Below are positions 1 through 8,329 of a DNA stretch of 64,000 nt, piece after piece. This stretch comes from CAZXEU01 sp965207385 (lineage in GTDB: Bacteria > Bacteroidota > Rhodothermia > Rhodothermales > Bin80): NCBI GenBank assembly GCA_965207385.1, contig CBDBLZ010000021.1:1054001-1118000 (forward strand), read 5' to 3'. The position numbers were made by a program, and so were the translations under genes. A model generated the notes under the pieces. It did not search any database and was not told where the DNA came from. It saw only the letters and a program-made list of their open reading frames with translations. How positions within the stretch are numbered: position 1 is the first letter of the stretch; each line of letters starts with the position of its first letter.

Positions 1-509
1 GTTGCCTCTCTGCCGTCCAGCGCGCCTGTGGCAGCTAGCGGGAAGGCTCCATCGCAAACGGTAATGACGTAACGCGACCGCGGGATGACGCGCTGAAGCC
101 AATCCATGAATTCCTTGTTCTCCAGGTCACGGTCCATGCTTCCACTGGTACTCGGAATCACCAGTATGTCGATAGGCGGTGCATTCTCGAACGAATAGTG
201 CGGGATGATTCGGATGCCCTCAAATGTGGTAAGCGTCTCCCTGGTGGCGGCCACTATAAACGGTTCAACGTAGTTGAGAGAGTCACGGAATATGGAGTGG
301 TGCAGGACATCATAAGGCGCCATGAGCTCCGAATTGTAGACGCCCTCAAGCGCCACGAAGCCTGCCGTAAGGACTCCGCGAGGCATTTCTGCTTCGGGGT
401 CGGGCACGGTACATGCCACACACAGCAAGGCACTATACAACGCAAGCACGCCCGGACGGGCACCAGGCCATGCCCCTGGGCATGAAGCGAATCGCCTGTT
501 CCGATGCAT
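1..509 (-). CDS. DJ-1/PfpI-family (GATase1-like) putative lipoprotein, partial
   Basis: This gene runs off the left edge, so only about 169 N-terminal residues are visible. I read it by hand on the reverse strand from an ATG at 507-509, which follows an AAGGA sequence. The N-terminus has basic residues and then a hydrophobic stretch ending ALLCVAC, which suggests a lipoprotein signal. The body (GVLTAGFVALEGVYNSEL, then PIDILVIPS) matches the start of DJ-1/PfpI domains, the amidase-like domain often found in front of AraC regulators. The sequence VCDGAFPLAATGALDG fits the nucleophile elbow with its reactive Cys, although the usual CTGA is CDGA here. The stop codon of the small membrane protein upstream lies 6 nt before this ATG, so the two are probably co-translated. 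The substrate is unknown, and a C-terminal domain cannot be excluded. Confidence 0.72.
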   Translation of the reverse strand, partial: MHRNRRFASCPGAWPGARPGVLALYSALLCVACTVPDPEAEMPRGVLTAGFVALEGVYNSELMAPYDVLHHSIFRDSLNYVEPFIVAATRETLTTFEGIRIIPHYSFENAPPIDILVIPSTSGSMDRDLENKEFMDWLQRVIPRSRYVITVCDGAFPLAATGALDGREA

Positions 510-515
510 TTGGGC

Positions 516-635
516 TTATTCCTTGCCCTTGCCCCCTTCCTTCTCGCTGCCGGGGGATGTCAGGAGCGTGATGGCCGTAAGCGCGGCCCCGGTTGCCACT
601 ACAGCGATCAAGGCAGCTTTTACCAACTTTAGCAT
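516..635 (-). CDS. Small single-pass membrane protein (39 aa)
   Basis: A 39-residue reading frame starts at the ATG MLKLVKAAL. It has a short basic N-terminus, one hydrophobic helix (about residues 7-27, rich in Ala, Val and Ile) and a charged Gly/Lys/Glu tail. Its TAA lies 6 nt before the ATG of the DJ-1/PfpI-like gene downstream. That spacing is typical of translational coupling and is the main argument that it is real. I do not recognise a family. A longer in-frame extension upstream lacks protein-like character. No clear Shine-Dalgarno sequence is visible, so confidence is moderate. Confidence 0.45.
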   Translation of the reverse strand: MLKLVKAALIAVVATGAALTAITLLTSPGSEKEGGKGKE

Positions 636-782
636 GGCTGTCAGAAACGGTTGACTGGTTGCGGATGTAACGCCCTTGGCAGGCCGGGTGTTCAGTTGTG
701 TCCACGCTTCTGCCGGCAATGCACGCGGGACAAATACCTCCGCAAACGTTACCTTTGCCACGAACATTCGGGTCAGGAATTC

Positions 783-3700
783 ATGCCAGAATATCGGTTT
801 GGGACATTAGCACTGGTGCTGCTGATCGCAGGGTGCGCGCAGCAGTTGCCGGCTCCGGGCTCAGCAGAATACGAGGAGGTCGTGTCCGCTTTCTATTCGG
901 GTACGTCCGCCATGGAGGTGGGCGAGGACCTTCGGGCGGAGGCTAGGCTTACGGCGGTAACCGACCGCGCGTCGGCGGAGCCGTCTGCCTGGGCAAACCT
1001 GGGGCTGATGGCGATGCGTCGCGGTGAATTCGCGGCAGCTGCGGCCCATCTCGCCAAGGCGAGGTCACTGGCAGAGGGCAGCGCGCCGATCCTGTATCTG
1101 TCCGGACTGCTGGAGCAGCTGGAAGGCCGTACGGCGGCCGCAGCGGCATTCATGCGGCAGGCGCTGGAAAGCGACTCTTCCTTCATCAGGGCCGCGTATG
1201 TCCTGGCCACGGATCTTGAACCGGACAATCCGGAAGCCTTCGCGCTGCTCTCGTCCGCTGTGCCGGATAACCTGGTCGTACTGGTTGAGCAGGCGCGGCG
1301 AGCGTCCCTGGAAGGCAACACCGAGGACCTGTCGTACGCGATCGACCGCCTCTCGACGCTGGGCGAGGCCTGGAACAGCGACGCAAGAGCCCAACTTGAA
1401 TCGGTGCTTGGCGCGTCAGCCGCGGGAGATCTGGAGGGGGCAGCCGTGCAGCTGGCCTTCTTGCGGAATGTGTTGCTGAGCGAGGAAGCCTTTCGGCAGG
1501 ATCTCGGTAGCCTGCGTGCGTCTGTGGAAGTGATTGCGGATCCCGTGACCGATTTCCTGCGCCTGGAGAATCCGCGGTCCGCTCCCGCCCCTGCCGACGA
1601 TTCGCTGGAGTTTTTCTCCCAGCATCTGCTTCCCTCCGCTATGGACTCCATGGCATGGATCGCAGCAGTCGCGCTCGGCAACGAAGCGCTACCCGCGGTA
1701 TTTTTTACCGACGGGCGCGCGCTGCGAACGCTGCGCGACGAGTCGTGGCCGTTCCCCGGCCCTAATGTGCCGGGTCCGCATGCCATCGCGGCGCTGGACT
1801 ACGACTATGATTTCCGGACGGATCTGGTGATGGCGGGTCCTGGCGGCCTTCGTCTCCTGGCACAGGACTCCACGGAGGCCTTCGCAGATGCAACGTCCTC
1901 ACTTGGGCTGGGAGCCGCCATTGTGGACGCCTCCTATACCGGAGTCTGGGCCGCTGATCTCGACCTGGAGGGGGACATCGATCTCGTACTCGCACTGGAA
2001 GGCGCAGGTGTCCGTGCGCTTCGCAACAACGGTGACGGCACGTTTGCCGAGCTGGATCTTTTTTCGGACGTACCTGCTCCGCGCAATCTTGTCTGGGCAG
2101 ACCTGGATTCTGACGGGGACCCGGACGCCGTCTTTCTGGACGGCGAGGGAAGATTGCACGCCCGGGAAAACCTGCGCCAGGGCAGATTCCGCGCCTGGGC
2201 GATGCAGCAGGATGCCCGTCCTGCGGCGGACATCGCGGCGACCGACAGCAACAGTGACGGCGTCATAGATCTTCTGGTGCTTGCTGCAGACGGGAGCATA
2301 GCTCGCCTGACGCGCGTCGCCAATGCGTGGCGGACCGAGGACCTTGCCGCCGGGGCCGGGGAAGCAGGCGATGGATCCCGGCTTCTCCGTGCTGATCTGG
2401 ACAATAATGGCGGGTTTGATCTCCTGGTGGCGGGACCCGAGAGTGCCCGCATCTGGCTGCAGCAGGACGACTATACGTATTCGCTTCTGCCGACCACAAT
2501 TGGCGCGCGGGTATTTTCGCTGGCATCTATCCGGCAAGCCGGTCGCCTGGATCTGGTCGGTCTCGACCAGGAGGGCCGGCCGCTTCTGATGGCCATCCTG
2601 TCATCGAAGAATTATCACTGGAAACAGATTCGGCCGCGCGCCGCGCAAGCCGTCGGCGACCAGCGCATTAATTCCTTCGGCATTGGCGGCGAAGTGGAGC
2701 TAAGGGCCGGCAGCCTTTACCAGAAGCAGCCCATAACGGAGCCCTTGCTGCATTTCGGGCTTGGGGAGTACGCACTGGCCGATATAGCGCGGATTACGTG
2801 GCCCAATGGCTCGGTTCAGGCAGAGTTTGAACTCCTGTCTGACCATGTGCTCTCCGCCCAGCAGCGACTGAAGGGGTCCTGTCCGTGGCTCTTTACCTAT
2901 GACGGTGATGAAATGCAGTTCGTGACGGACTTCATCTGGCGCTCGCCCCTCGGGCTTCGGATCAATGCGCAGGAAACGGCGGGCATCATGACCACCGAGG
3001 ACTGGGTCAAGATTCGGGGAGACCAGCTGAAGGCCCGGGACGGTCTGTATGACGTGCGCATAACTGCCGAACTGTGGGAGACGCACTTCTTCGACCACGT
3101 GAGCCTGCTGGTGGTGGATCATCCCCCGGGTACCGAAGTGTTTGTGGACGAGCGATTCGCCTTTCCTCCTCCCGAGCTGGCCGTGCGGGTGACGGGCCCG
3201 ATGAGGCCTGTGGCCGGGGCCCGGGACGACTCGGGCAGGGATGTCTCTGAAGTCGTGCGGGAAAGGGACGAGCAGTACCTCGACTACTTTGGAAGAGGCC
3301 GGTACCAGGGCATCACGAGAGATCACTACGTCGAGATTGTTCTCGACGAAGATGTTCCGGAAGCTTCCTGGCTGGTGGCTGCCGGGTGGATCAGGCCGAC
3401 TGACAGCTCCATCAATGTAGCCATTAGCCACGGTACGCAGCCGCCTCCCCGCGGGCTGAGGCTGGAAGTGGAGCAGCCAGACGGCAGCTGGATTGTAGCA
3501 CACAGCAACCTCGGCTTTCCCTCGGGCAAGAGCAAGACCGTGCTAATAGACCTGGAAGGCATCCCGTTCGCCGAGGGCCGCCGCCGGCTGCGTCTCCACA
3601 CGAATTTGGAAATCTACTGGGACATGCTCGCCCATGCGGAAAAGATGTCACCGGATCTTGCCGAAGTGCGGCGGCTTAGCGCCGCATCGGCCGACCTCAG

Positions 3701-4178
3701 ATTCCGCGGATTCTCCGCAGTACACGAGGCGAACCGGTCGTCACCTGAACTGCCAGCGTACCAGGAATTGGCGGGTACGTCGCAGATCTGGCGGGATCTA
3801 GTCGGATACTACACGCGCTTCGGGGACGTGCGTCCGCTGCTGACGGAGGTGGACGACCGCTACGTCATCATGAATGCCGGGGACGAAATGCAGCTGCTGT
3901 TTGATGCACTGCCGCAGCCGGCGGATTCCTGGGTAAGGGATTTTGTACTGATCGGAGACGGTTGGGTAAAGGATGGCGACTACAACACCACGTTCTCCAA
4001 GACCGTGCGTCCGCTGCCCGCACATGATGATCCGCTGTATGACCAGCCTCCTGGAAGCCTGTCAGACGATCCCGTATATCGTCGCCATCAGGCTGACTGG
4101 CAAGAGTACCACACCAGGTATGTGGCGCCCGAGCGTTTTTCGCGGGGGATGTACTTGACGAGGTCTACTAGTCGCTAA
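783..4178 (+). CDS. CRTAC1-like lipoprotein with TPR, FG-GAP/VCBS repeats and ASPIC/UnbV domain
   Basis: This is a protein of 1131 residues. I chose the ATG at 783 over upstream in-frame starts because it gives a clean lipoprotein signal (LALVLLIAGC, lipobox Cys18) and follows AGGA. Residues about 66-135 look like TPR helices (AWANLGLMAMRRGEFAAAA). Residues about 335-600 contain FG-GAP/VCBS-type repeats with Asp-rich loops such as DLDLEGDIDLVLA and DLDSDGDPDAVF. An ASPIC/UnbV domain (FGIGGEVELRAG, then FGLGEYALADIARITWPNGS) lies at about 629-690. The last 440 residues form a further region, opening CPWLFTYDGDEM, that I cannot name. Proteins of this type are usually surface-exposed in Bacteroidota and Acidobacteriota, and their substrate is unknown. 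Its 3' end overlaps the convergent TonB gene by 11 nt. Confidence 0.85.
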   Translation: MPEYRFGTLALVLLIAGCAQQLPAPGSAEYEEVVSAFYSGTSAMEVGEDLRAEARLTAVTDRASAEPSAWANLGLMAMRRGEFAAAAAHLAKARSLAEGSAPILYLSGLLEQLEGRTAAAAAFMRQALESDSSFIRAAYVLATDLEPDNPEAFALLSSAVPDNLVVLVEQARRASLEGNTEDLSYAIDRLSTLGEAWNSDARAQLESVLGASAAGDLEGAAVQLAFLRNVLLSEEAFRQDLGSLRASVEVIADPVTDFLRLENPRSAPAPADDSLEFFSQHLLPSAMDSMAWIAAVALGNEALPAVFFTDGRALRTLRDESWPFPGPNVPGPHAIAALDYDYDFRTDLVMAGPGGLRLLAQDSTEAFADATSSLGLGAAIVDASYTGVWAADLDLEGDIDLVLALEGAGVRALRNNGDGTFAELDLFSDVPAPRNLVWADLDSDGDPDAVFLDGEGRLHARENLRQGRFRAWAMQQDARPAADIAATDSNSDGVIDLLVLAADGSIARLTRVANAWRTEDLAAGAGEAGDGSRLLRADLDNNGGFDLLVAGPESARIWLQQDDYTYSLLPTTIGARVFSLASIRQAGRLDLVGLDQEGRPLLMAILSSKNYHWKQIRPRAAQAVGDQRINSFGIGGEVELRAGSLYQKQPITEPLLHFGLGEYALADIARITWPNGSVQAEFELLSDHVLSAQQRLKGSCPWLFTYDGDEMQFVTDFIWRSPLGLRINAQETAGIMTTEDWVKIRGDQLKARDGLYDVRITAELWETHFFDHVSLLVVDHPPGTEVFVDERFAFPPPELAVRVTGPMRPVAGARDDSGRDVSEVVRERDEQYLDYFGRGRYQGITRDHYVEIVLDEDVPEASWLVAAGWIRPTDSSINVAISHGTQPPPRGLRLEVEQPDGSWIVAHSNLGFPSGKSKTVLIDLEGIPFAEGRRRLRLHTNLEIYWDMLAHAEKMSPDLAEVRRLSAASADLRFRGFSAVHEANRSSPELPAYQELAGTSQIWRDLVGYYTRFGDVRPLLTEVDDRYVIMNAGDEMQLLFDALPQPADSWVRDFVLIGDGWVKDGDYNTTFSKTVRPLPAHDDPLYDQPPGSLSDDPVYRRHQADWQEYHTRYVAPERFSRGMYLTRSTSR

Positions 4179-4950
4179 GCGCGAATCGCACGGGTAGGGC
4201 CATGTAGACCAGTACCGGCACGCCGCGCTGGCGCCCTGGCGTAAACCGCTGCTTGAGCACGGCGTCCAGGGCTGCCTGATCCAGCATTTCGTGGGCCGAC
4301 CGGATGACCGTGGCATCTGACGGTTTGCCGTCCCGGTTCACCAGCACGCGTATGACAGACGTACCCTCGATCCCCGCACGCCTTGCCAGGAGCGGGTATT
4401 CGAGGTCCGCCGACAGTGCCGACAATCCTCCAACAATGGTGGGCATCTCCTCGACAATAAGAAATATCTCGTCCTCTGGACCCTCTTCTTCCGGTTCCTC
4501 CAGTGCGGGTGGCGGGGGCAGTGGCGCGCCGATACCGATGTCCAGCGCCGCGTCAAATACCAGGTCATCCTCTTCAAGGACTTCGTCATTCGGTACCTCG
4601 ACCGGAATGGGTGGTCGCGGCGGTGGCGGTGGCTTGATGTCCTGCCTGGTCTGTATGATCTCCTGGACGGTGACAAGCTCCTGCGTCGGCGCTTCGAAGC
4701 CTTTCCTGTCTCCGGGATGGATGTCCAGGTTGAAGGCTGCGACCACAATCAGCAGCGCGAGCGCCAGACCGGCCTGGACGGTCACGGCATACTTGCCTCT
4801 CTCAGACCGGAAGCGGCGGGCACGCTCGGAAAAGCGAGCGCGGAGAGTCTCCGGATCTATGGTGGCCCCGTCCGGAATTCTCCTTTCACGGAAACGGTAA
4901 GCTGATGAGTGGCTCGGCAGAAATCGGCCGATGAGGAATCTCCTTGCCAT
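4168..4950 (-). CDS. TonB-family energy transducer
   Basis: This 260-residue protein has the TonB layout: a cytoplasmic basic N-terminus, one membrane helix (about residues 53-75), a proline-rich periplasmic spacer (IKPPPPPRPPIPVEVP, about 105-120) followed by an acidic stretch, and a C-terminal TonB domain (about 170-260; YPLLARRAGIEGTSVIRVLVNRDGKP, FTPGRQRGVPVLVYMALPVRF). TonB proteins couple the inner-membrane proton motive force to outer-membrane receptors through ExbB/ExbD, none of which is encoded nearby. The N-terminal cytoplasmic part is longer than in classical TonB, as is common in Bacteroidota. AGGA lies 4 nt before the ATG. The gene is convergent with the CRTAC1-like gene and divergent from the DUF4159 gene. 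Confidence 0.88.
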   Translation of the reverse strand: MARRFLIGRFLPSHSSAYRFRERRIPDGATIDPETLRARFSERARRFRSERGKYAVTVQAGLALALLIVVAAFNLDIHPGDRKGFEAPTQELVTVQEIIQTRQDIKPPPPPRPPIPVEVPNDEVLEEDDLVFDAALDIGIGAPLPPPPALEEPEEEGPEDEIFLIVEEMPTIVGGLSALSADLEYPLLARRAGIEGTSVIRVLVNRDGKPSDATVIRSAHEMLDQAALDAVLKQRFTPGRQRGVPVLVYMALPVRFALSD

Positions 4951-5209
4951 GGTTCCTGAATGCGATTAAGTGCCCTGGTCCTGGTCCTCATTACGTAAGA
5001 ATCCCGATCCGGGATACAGTCAGGAGGTTTTTCCCGCTGGTATGGTGCGCAGGTACCCCCGATAGGGCCCGCAACCGGTGGCAATGTGGTTCCGGCAGCG
5101 CGCAAGTTCGCAGGGCATGCCGGCAGCCCTTTGCCTCTCTACATCCGTTCGACGCGGCAAATGCCGGCCAGGCTACGCTGGCGAACAATTGCCCCGGCAC
5201 TCGGGTGCA

Positions 5210-5887
5210 ATGACGGCTATGCGCAAGGCCTTTTTCCTGCTGCTCATTCTTGCCTGGCCATCCTCCGGTAAGGCTCAGGACTACTCCTTTCGGATAGCCC
5301 GTCTCAAGTATGGCGGCGGTGGAGACTGGTACAGCGACGAACGTTCCCTGCCGGAGCTTCTCGCGTATGCGCGGCGGCACACGCTCCTCGATGTGGCACC
5401 GGAGGCCGACATAGTTGAGCCCGCCAGCGACAAGCTCTACACGTATCCGTACCTGTACCTGACAGGGCACGGCAACGTGTTGTTTACCGAACACGAGGCG
5501 CAGAGTCTGCGCCGATATCTCGATAACGGCGGCTTTCTGCACATAGACGACAACTACGGGCTCGACCCGGCTATCCGTCGGGAAATGAAGAAGGTCTTTC
5601 CGGAGCAGTCTTTCCTGGAGCTGGCGTTTTCCCACCCGATCTTCCACGCCCATTTTTCCTTTCCGGACGGATTGCCGAAGGTTCATGAACACGATGGAGG
5701 CCCCAGTCAGGGCTTCGGACTCTTCGACAGGAGCGGCCGCCTGTGCGTATTCTATTCCTACGAAAGCGATCTGGGAGACGGCTGGGAGCCGGAGGAAGTG
5801 CATGACAATCCTCCTGAAGTCCGCGAACGGGCCCTGCAAATGGGCGTCAATATTCTGGTTTACGCGATGCTGCTACCGCATTCGTAG
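5210..5887 (+). CDS. DUF4159 domain protein, exported
   Basis: This 225-residue protein has a signal peptide (MRKAFFLLLILAWPSSGKAQ) and then one DUF4159 domain covering nearly all of the rest. Recognisable pieces are FRIARLKYGGGGDWYSD at the start, YPYLYLTGHGNVLFT, a central LRRYLDNGGFLHIDDNYG, HPIFHAHFSF and the terminal MGVNILVYAML. The family has a GATase-like fold and is widespread in Bacteroidota, but its biochemical role is unknown. Starts at 5210 or 5219 are both possible, and the signal peptide is intact with either. glyA begins 23 nt downstream, so the two could be co-transcribed. Confidence 0.82.
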   Translation: MTAMRKAFFLLLILAWPSSGKAQDYSFRIARLKYGGGGDWYSDERSLPELLAYARRHTLLDVAPEADIVEPASDKLYTYPYLYLTGHGNVLFTEHEAQSLRRYLDNGGFLHIDDNYGLDPAIRREMKKVFPEQSFLELAFSHPIFHAHFSFPDGLPKVHEHDGGPSQGFGLFDRSGRLCVFYSYESDLGDGWEPEEVHDNPPEVRERALQMGVNILVYAMLLPHS

Positions 5888-5910
5888 CGGCACGCTCAAT
5901 CATCACGATC

Positions 5911-7245
5911 ATGCGAGCATTGCGTCATAGTGACCCGGCCATTTTTGCTGCAATCCGGCGGGAGGTTGTCCGTCAGAACGACGGCCTCGAACTCATCGCA
6001 TCCGAGAATTTTGTGTCGGAAGCCGTTCTGCAGGCCATGGGATCGGTGCTGACCAACAAGTACGCGGAAGGATTGCCCGGCCGGCGATATTACGGCGGCT
6101 GCGAATACGTGGATGTCGCGGAGGATATCGCGCGACAGCGCGCGCGTGACCTGTTCGGTTGCGACTGGGTCAATGTGCAGCCCCATTCCGGAGCCACGGC
6201 CAACGCAGCTGTGTACCTGACGTTGCTGCAGCCCGGCGACACGTTTCTCGGACTGGATCTTGCGCATGGCGGCCACCTGACCCACGGGAGCCCCGTCAAT
6301 TTTTCGGGCATGCTTTATCGGGCGACCTATTATGGCGTCGAGCGCGACGGCCGCATCGACATGGATCGGGTGCGGGACCGTGCTTTGGCGGAGAGACCGC
6401 GGATGATTTCCATTGGTGCGAGCGCATACTCGCGCGACTTTGATTACGCTGCGTTTCGATCAATTGCCGACGAAACAGGGGCACTTCTATGGATGGACAT
6501 GGCTCATCCCGCCGGACTGATCGCGGCAGGAGTGCTGGAAGATCCGCTCCCGCATGCACATGTGGTGAGCACGACAACCCACAAGACGCTGCGCGGACCC
6601 AGAGGGGGCATGCTGCTTATCGGCAGGGACTTCGAGAATCCATTTGGCAAGGTGGCTCCCAAGAGCGGCCGTATCCGGCGCATGGGCGAATTGCTTGATT
6701 CGGCTGTCTTTCCGGGCACGCAAGGCGGGCCGCTTATGCACGTCATTGCCGCCAAGGCAGTCGCTTTTGCGGAAGCCTTGCAGCCCGAGTTCAAGACGTA
6801 CTGCTACCAGGTACGGGACAATGCCAGGGCGCTGGCGGCCGAATTCCTGGCGCGTGGCTACGATGTGGTCTCCGGCGGCACGGACAATCACCTGATGCTG
6901 ATTGACCTCAGGACCAGAAACATGACAGGGAAGACTGCAGAGCAGGTGCTGCAGGAAGCGGGCATTACGGTAAACAAGAACATGGTACCCTTTGATGACA
7001 AGAGTCCGTTTGTTACCAGCGGGATCCGTCTGGGTACAGCTGCCATGACCACGAGGGGCCTGGATGAAGACGCATTCAGGTACGTGGCTGAACTTATGGA
7101 CCGCGTTCTGTCAAGGCCGGAAGCCGAATCTGTGCGCCAGAGCGTAAGGCAGGATGTCCGGGCACTCTGCGCCGACTACCCGCTTTACGACAACGAAGAG
7201 GCGCTGGCAGCATCCATGCAGGACAACGAACCGGCGATGGGGTAG
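5911..7245 (+). CDS. glyA: Serine hydroxymethyltransferase
   Basis: This PLP enzyme interconverts serine plus tetrahydrofolate with glycine plus methylene-tetrahydrofolate in one-carbon metabolism (cytosolic). The N-terminal LELIASENFVSEAVLQAMGSVLTNKYAEG and RRYYGGCEYVDVAE are the family hallmarks. The PLP lysine is K225 in STTTHKTLRGPRGG, and VNKNMVPFD and SGIRLGTAAMTTRG follow. The length, 444 residues, is slightly above the usual 415-430. It lies directly after the DUF4159 gene on the same strand. No strong ribosome binding site is seen, but the ATG fits the conserved N-terminus. Confidence 0.97.
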   Translation: MRALRHSDPAIFAAIRREVVRQNDGLELIASENFVSEAVLQAMGSVLTNKYAEGLPGRRYYGGCEYVDVAEDIARQRARDLFGCDWVNVQPHSGATANAAVYLTLLQPGDTFLGLDLAHGGHLTHGSPVNFSGMLYRATYYGVERDGRIDMDRVRDRALAERPRMISIGASAYSRDFDYAAFRSIADETGALLWMDMAHPAGLIAAGVLEDPLPHAHVVSTTTHKTLRGPRGGMLLIGRDFENPFGKVAPKSGRIRRMGELLDSAVFPGTQGGPLMHVIAAKAVAFAEALQPEFKTYCYQVRDNARALAAEFLARGYDVVSGGTDNHLMLIDLRTRNMTGKTAEQVLQEAGITVNKNMVPFDDKSPFVTSGIRLGTAAMTTRGLDEDAFRYVAELMDRVLSRPEAESVRQSVRQDVRALCADYPLYDNEEALAASMQDNEPAMG

Positions 7246-7360
7246 GTCGTAGTAGTGCGTGGTTGCGCTGCGGGGTCATGCGATGTACACAGCCGGAACA
7301 GCTTGCGCTCCGGAGCTACATTGACGTGAATCGCCCACTGCACTCACAGGTGTTACGCAC

Positions 7361-8239
7361 ATGAAGCCGTTGCTCAGCTGGGCCGGCAAGCGCAAGCAGC
7401 TGCCGGCCCCGGATGAAGACGAGTCGCTGCCGAGCGACAGCGAAATGTCCTTCCTGGAGCACCTGGAAGATCTTCGCTGGACCCTGCTCAAGGGGATCGG
7501 CGCCATATTCGTGGCGACGATCGTTGCTGTCATATTCAGGGACTGGATTTCCGACGAGATCCTGCTGGGTCCGGCGCAGGAAGATTTCTTCATGTACCGG
7601 GTATTTGGCCTGGAGGCCAAGAGCCTGCTGCTGCAGAATCGAACATTGACGGGGCAGTTCTTCGCGCTAGTGGGGATCATTGTCTCTGTAGGCGTGGTGC
7701 TGGGCTTTCCGGTATTCATGTTTTTCCTGTGGAAGTTCGTGGAGCCCGGCCTGTATCCCCGTGAAAAGGCCAGCCTGAGGTTTGCCGCCATCTTTGCCAC
7801 GGTTTTCTTCCTGATCGGCGTGGCCTTCGGATACCTGGTGATCACACCTATCGCGCTCCAGTTTTTCAACACGTTTACGATCACGGACCAGATCGTCAAC
7901 GACTTCGACGTAACGCGCTACTTCAGCATGCTGACGTGGTGGGCTGTCGGAGCCGGAATTCTTTTCGAGCTGCCTGTCGTGGTGTATTTCCTGGCAAAGC
8001 TGGGCATTGCGACGCCGGAGCGTCTGCGGAGTTCACGCAAGTTTGCCCTGCCGGGAGTGCTTATTGCGGGTGCCCTGCTAACCCCCCCCGACCCGGTGTC
8101 GCAGATTCTTGTGGCCGCTCCCCTCTTTCTGCTCTATGAGGGATCCATACTCGTCGCGCGCATCGCTGAAAAGAGGCGCCAGGCGGCGCTGAGGAAGGCC
8201 TGGGGTGACGATGAAGAGGAGGCCCCGTCCTCACCCTGA
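7361..8239 (+). CDS. tatC: Sec-independent protein translocase TatC
   Basis: TatC is the polytopic receptor of the twin-arginine translocase, which exports folded proteins. This 292-residue protein has the signature MSFLEHLEDLRWTLLKG after an extended hydrophilic N-terminus of about 28 residues. Hydrophobic helices typical of the six-helix family follow, including FFALVGIIVSVGVVLGFPVFMFFLWKFVEPGLYPREK and FLIGVAFGYLVITPIALQFF. No tatA or tatB is visible nearby. The gene is relevant to its neighbours, because the DUF1501 and Gfo/Idh/MocA proteins of this window carry twin-arginine motifs. A TACATTG element about 40 nt upstream resembles a Bacteroidota -7 box. Confidence 0.95.
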   Translation: MKPLLSWAGKRKQLPAPDEDESLPSDSEMSFLEHLEDLRWTLLKGIGAIFVATIVAVIFRDWISDEILLGPAQEDFFMYRVFGLEAKSLLLQNRTLTGQFFALVGIIVSVGVVLGFPVFMFFLWKFVEPGLYPREKASLRFAAIFATVFFLIGVAFGYLVITPIALQFFNTFTITDQIVNDFDVTRYFSMLTWWAVGAGILFELPVVVYFLAKLGIATPERLRSSRKFALPGVLIAGALLTPPDPVSQILVAAPLFLLYEGSILVARIAEKRRQAALRKAWGDDEEEAPSSP

Positions 8240-8329
8240 GCGAGGATAAGGGGACGCTAGCCTGACGCGTGCGGCCGCCGGTGCGGCTCGTCACGGATGC
8301 CATCCGGAGGGAGCGGCGCGGAAATCTGC

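Noticed and set aside
893..1786. Open frame of about 300 codons on the reverse strand
   Set aside because: It lies wholly inside the TPR/FG-GAP lipoprotein, is Ser/Arg/Ala-rich in the manner of an antisense shadow, and has no domain resemblance.
7290..7312. CCGGA/TCCGG stem after glyA as a terminator
   Set aside because: The stem is short and not followed by a T-run; it is likely chance in GC-rich sequence.
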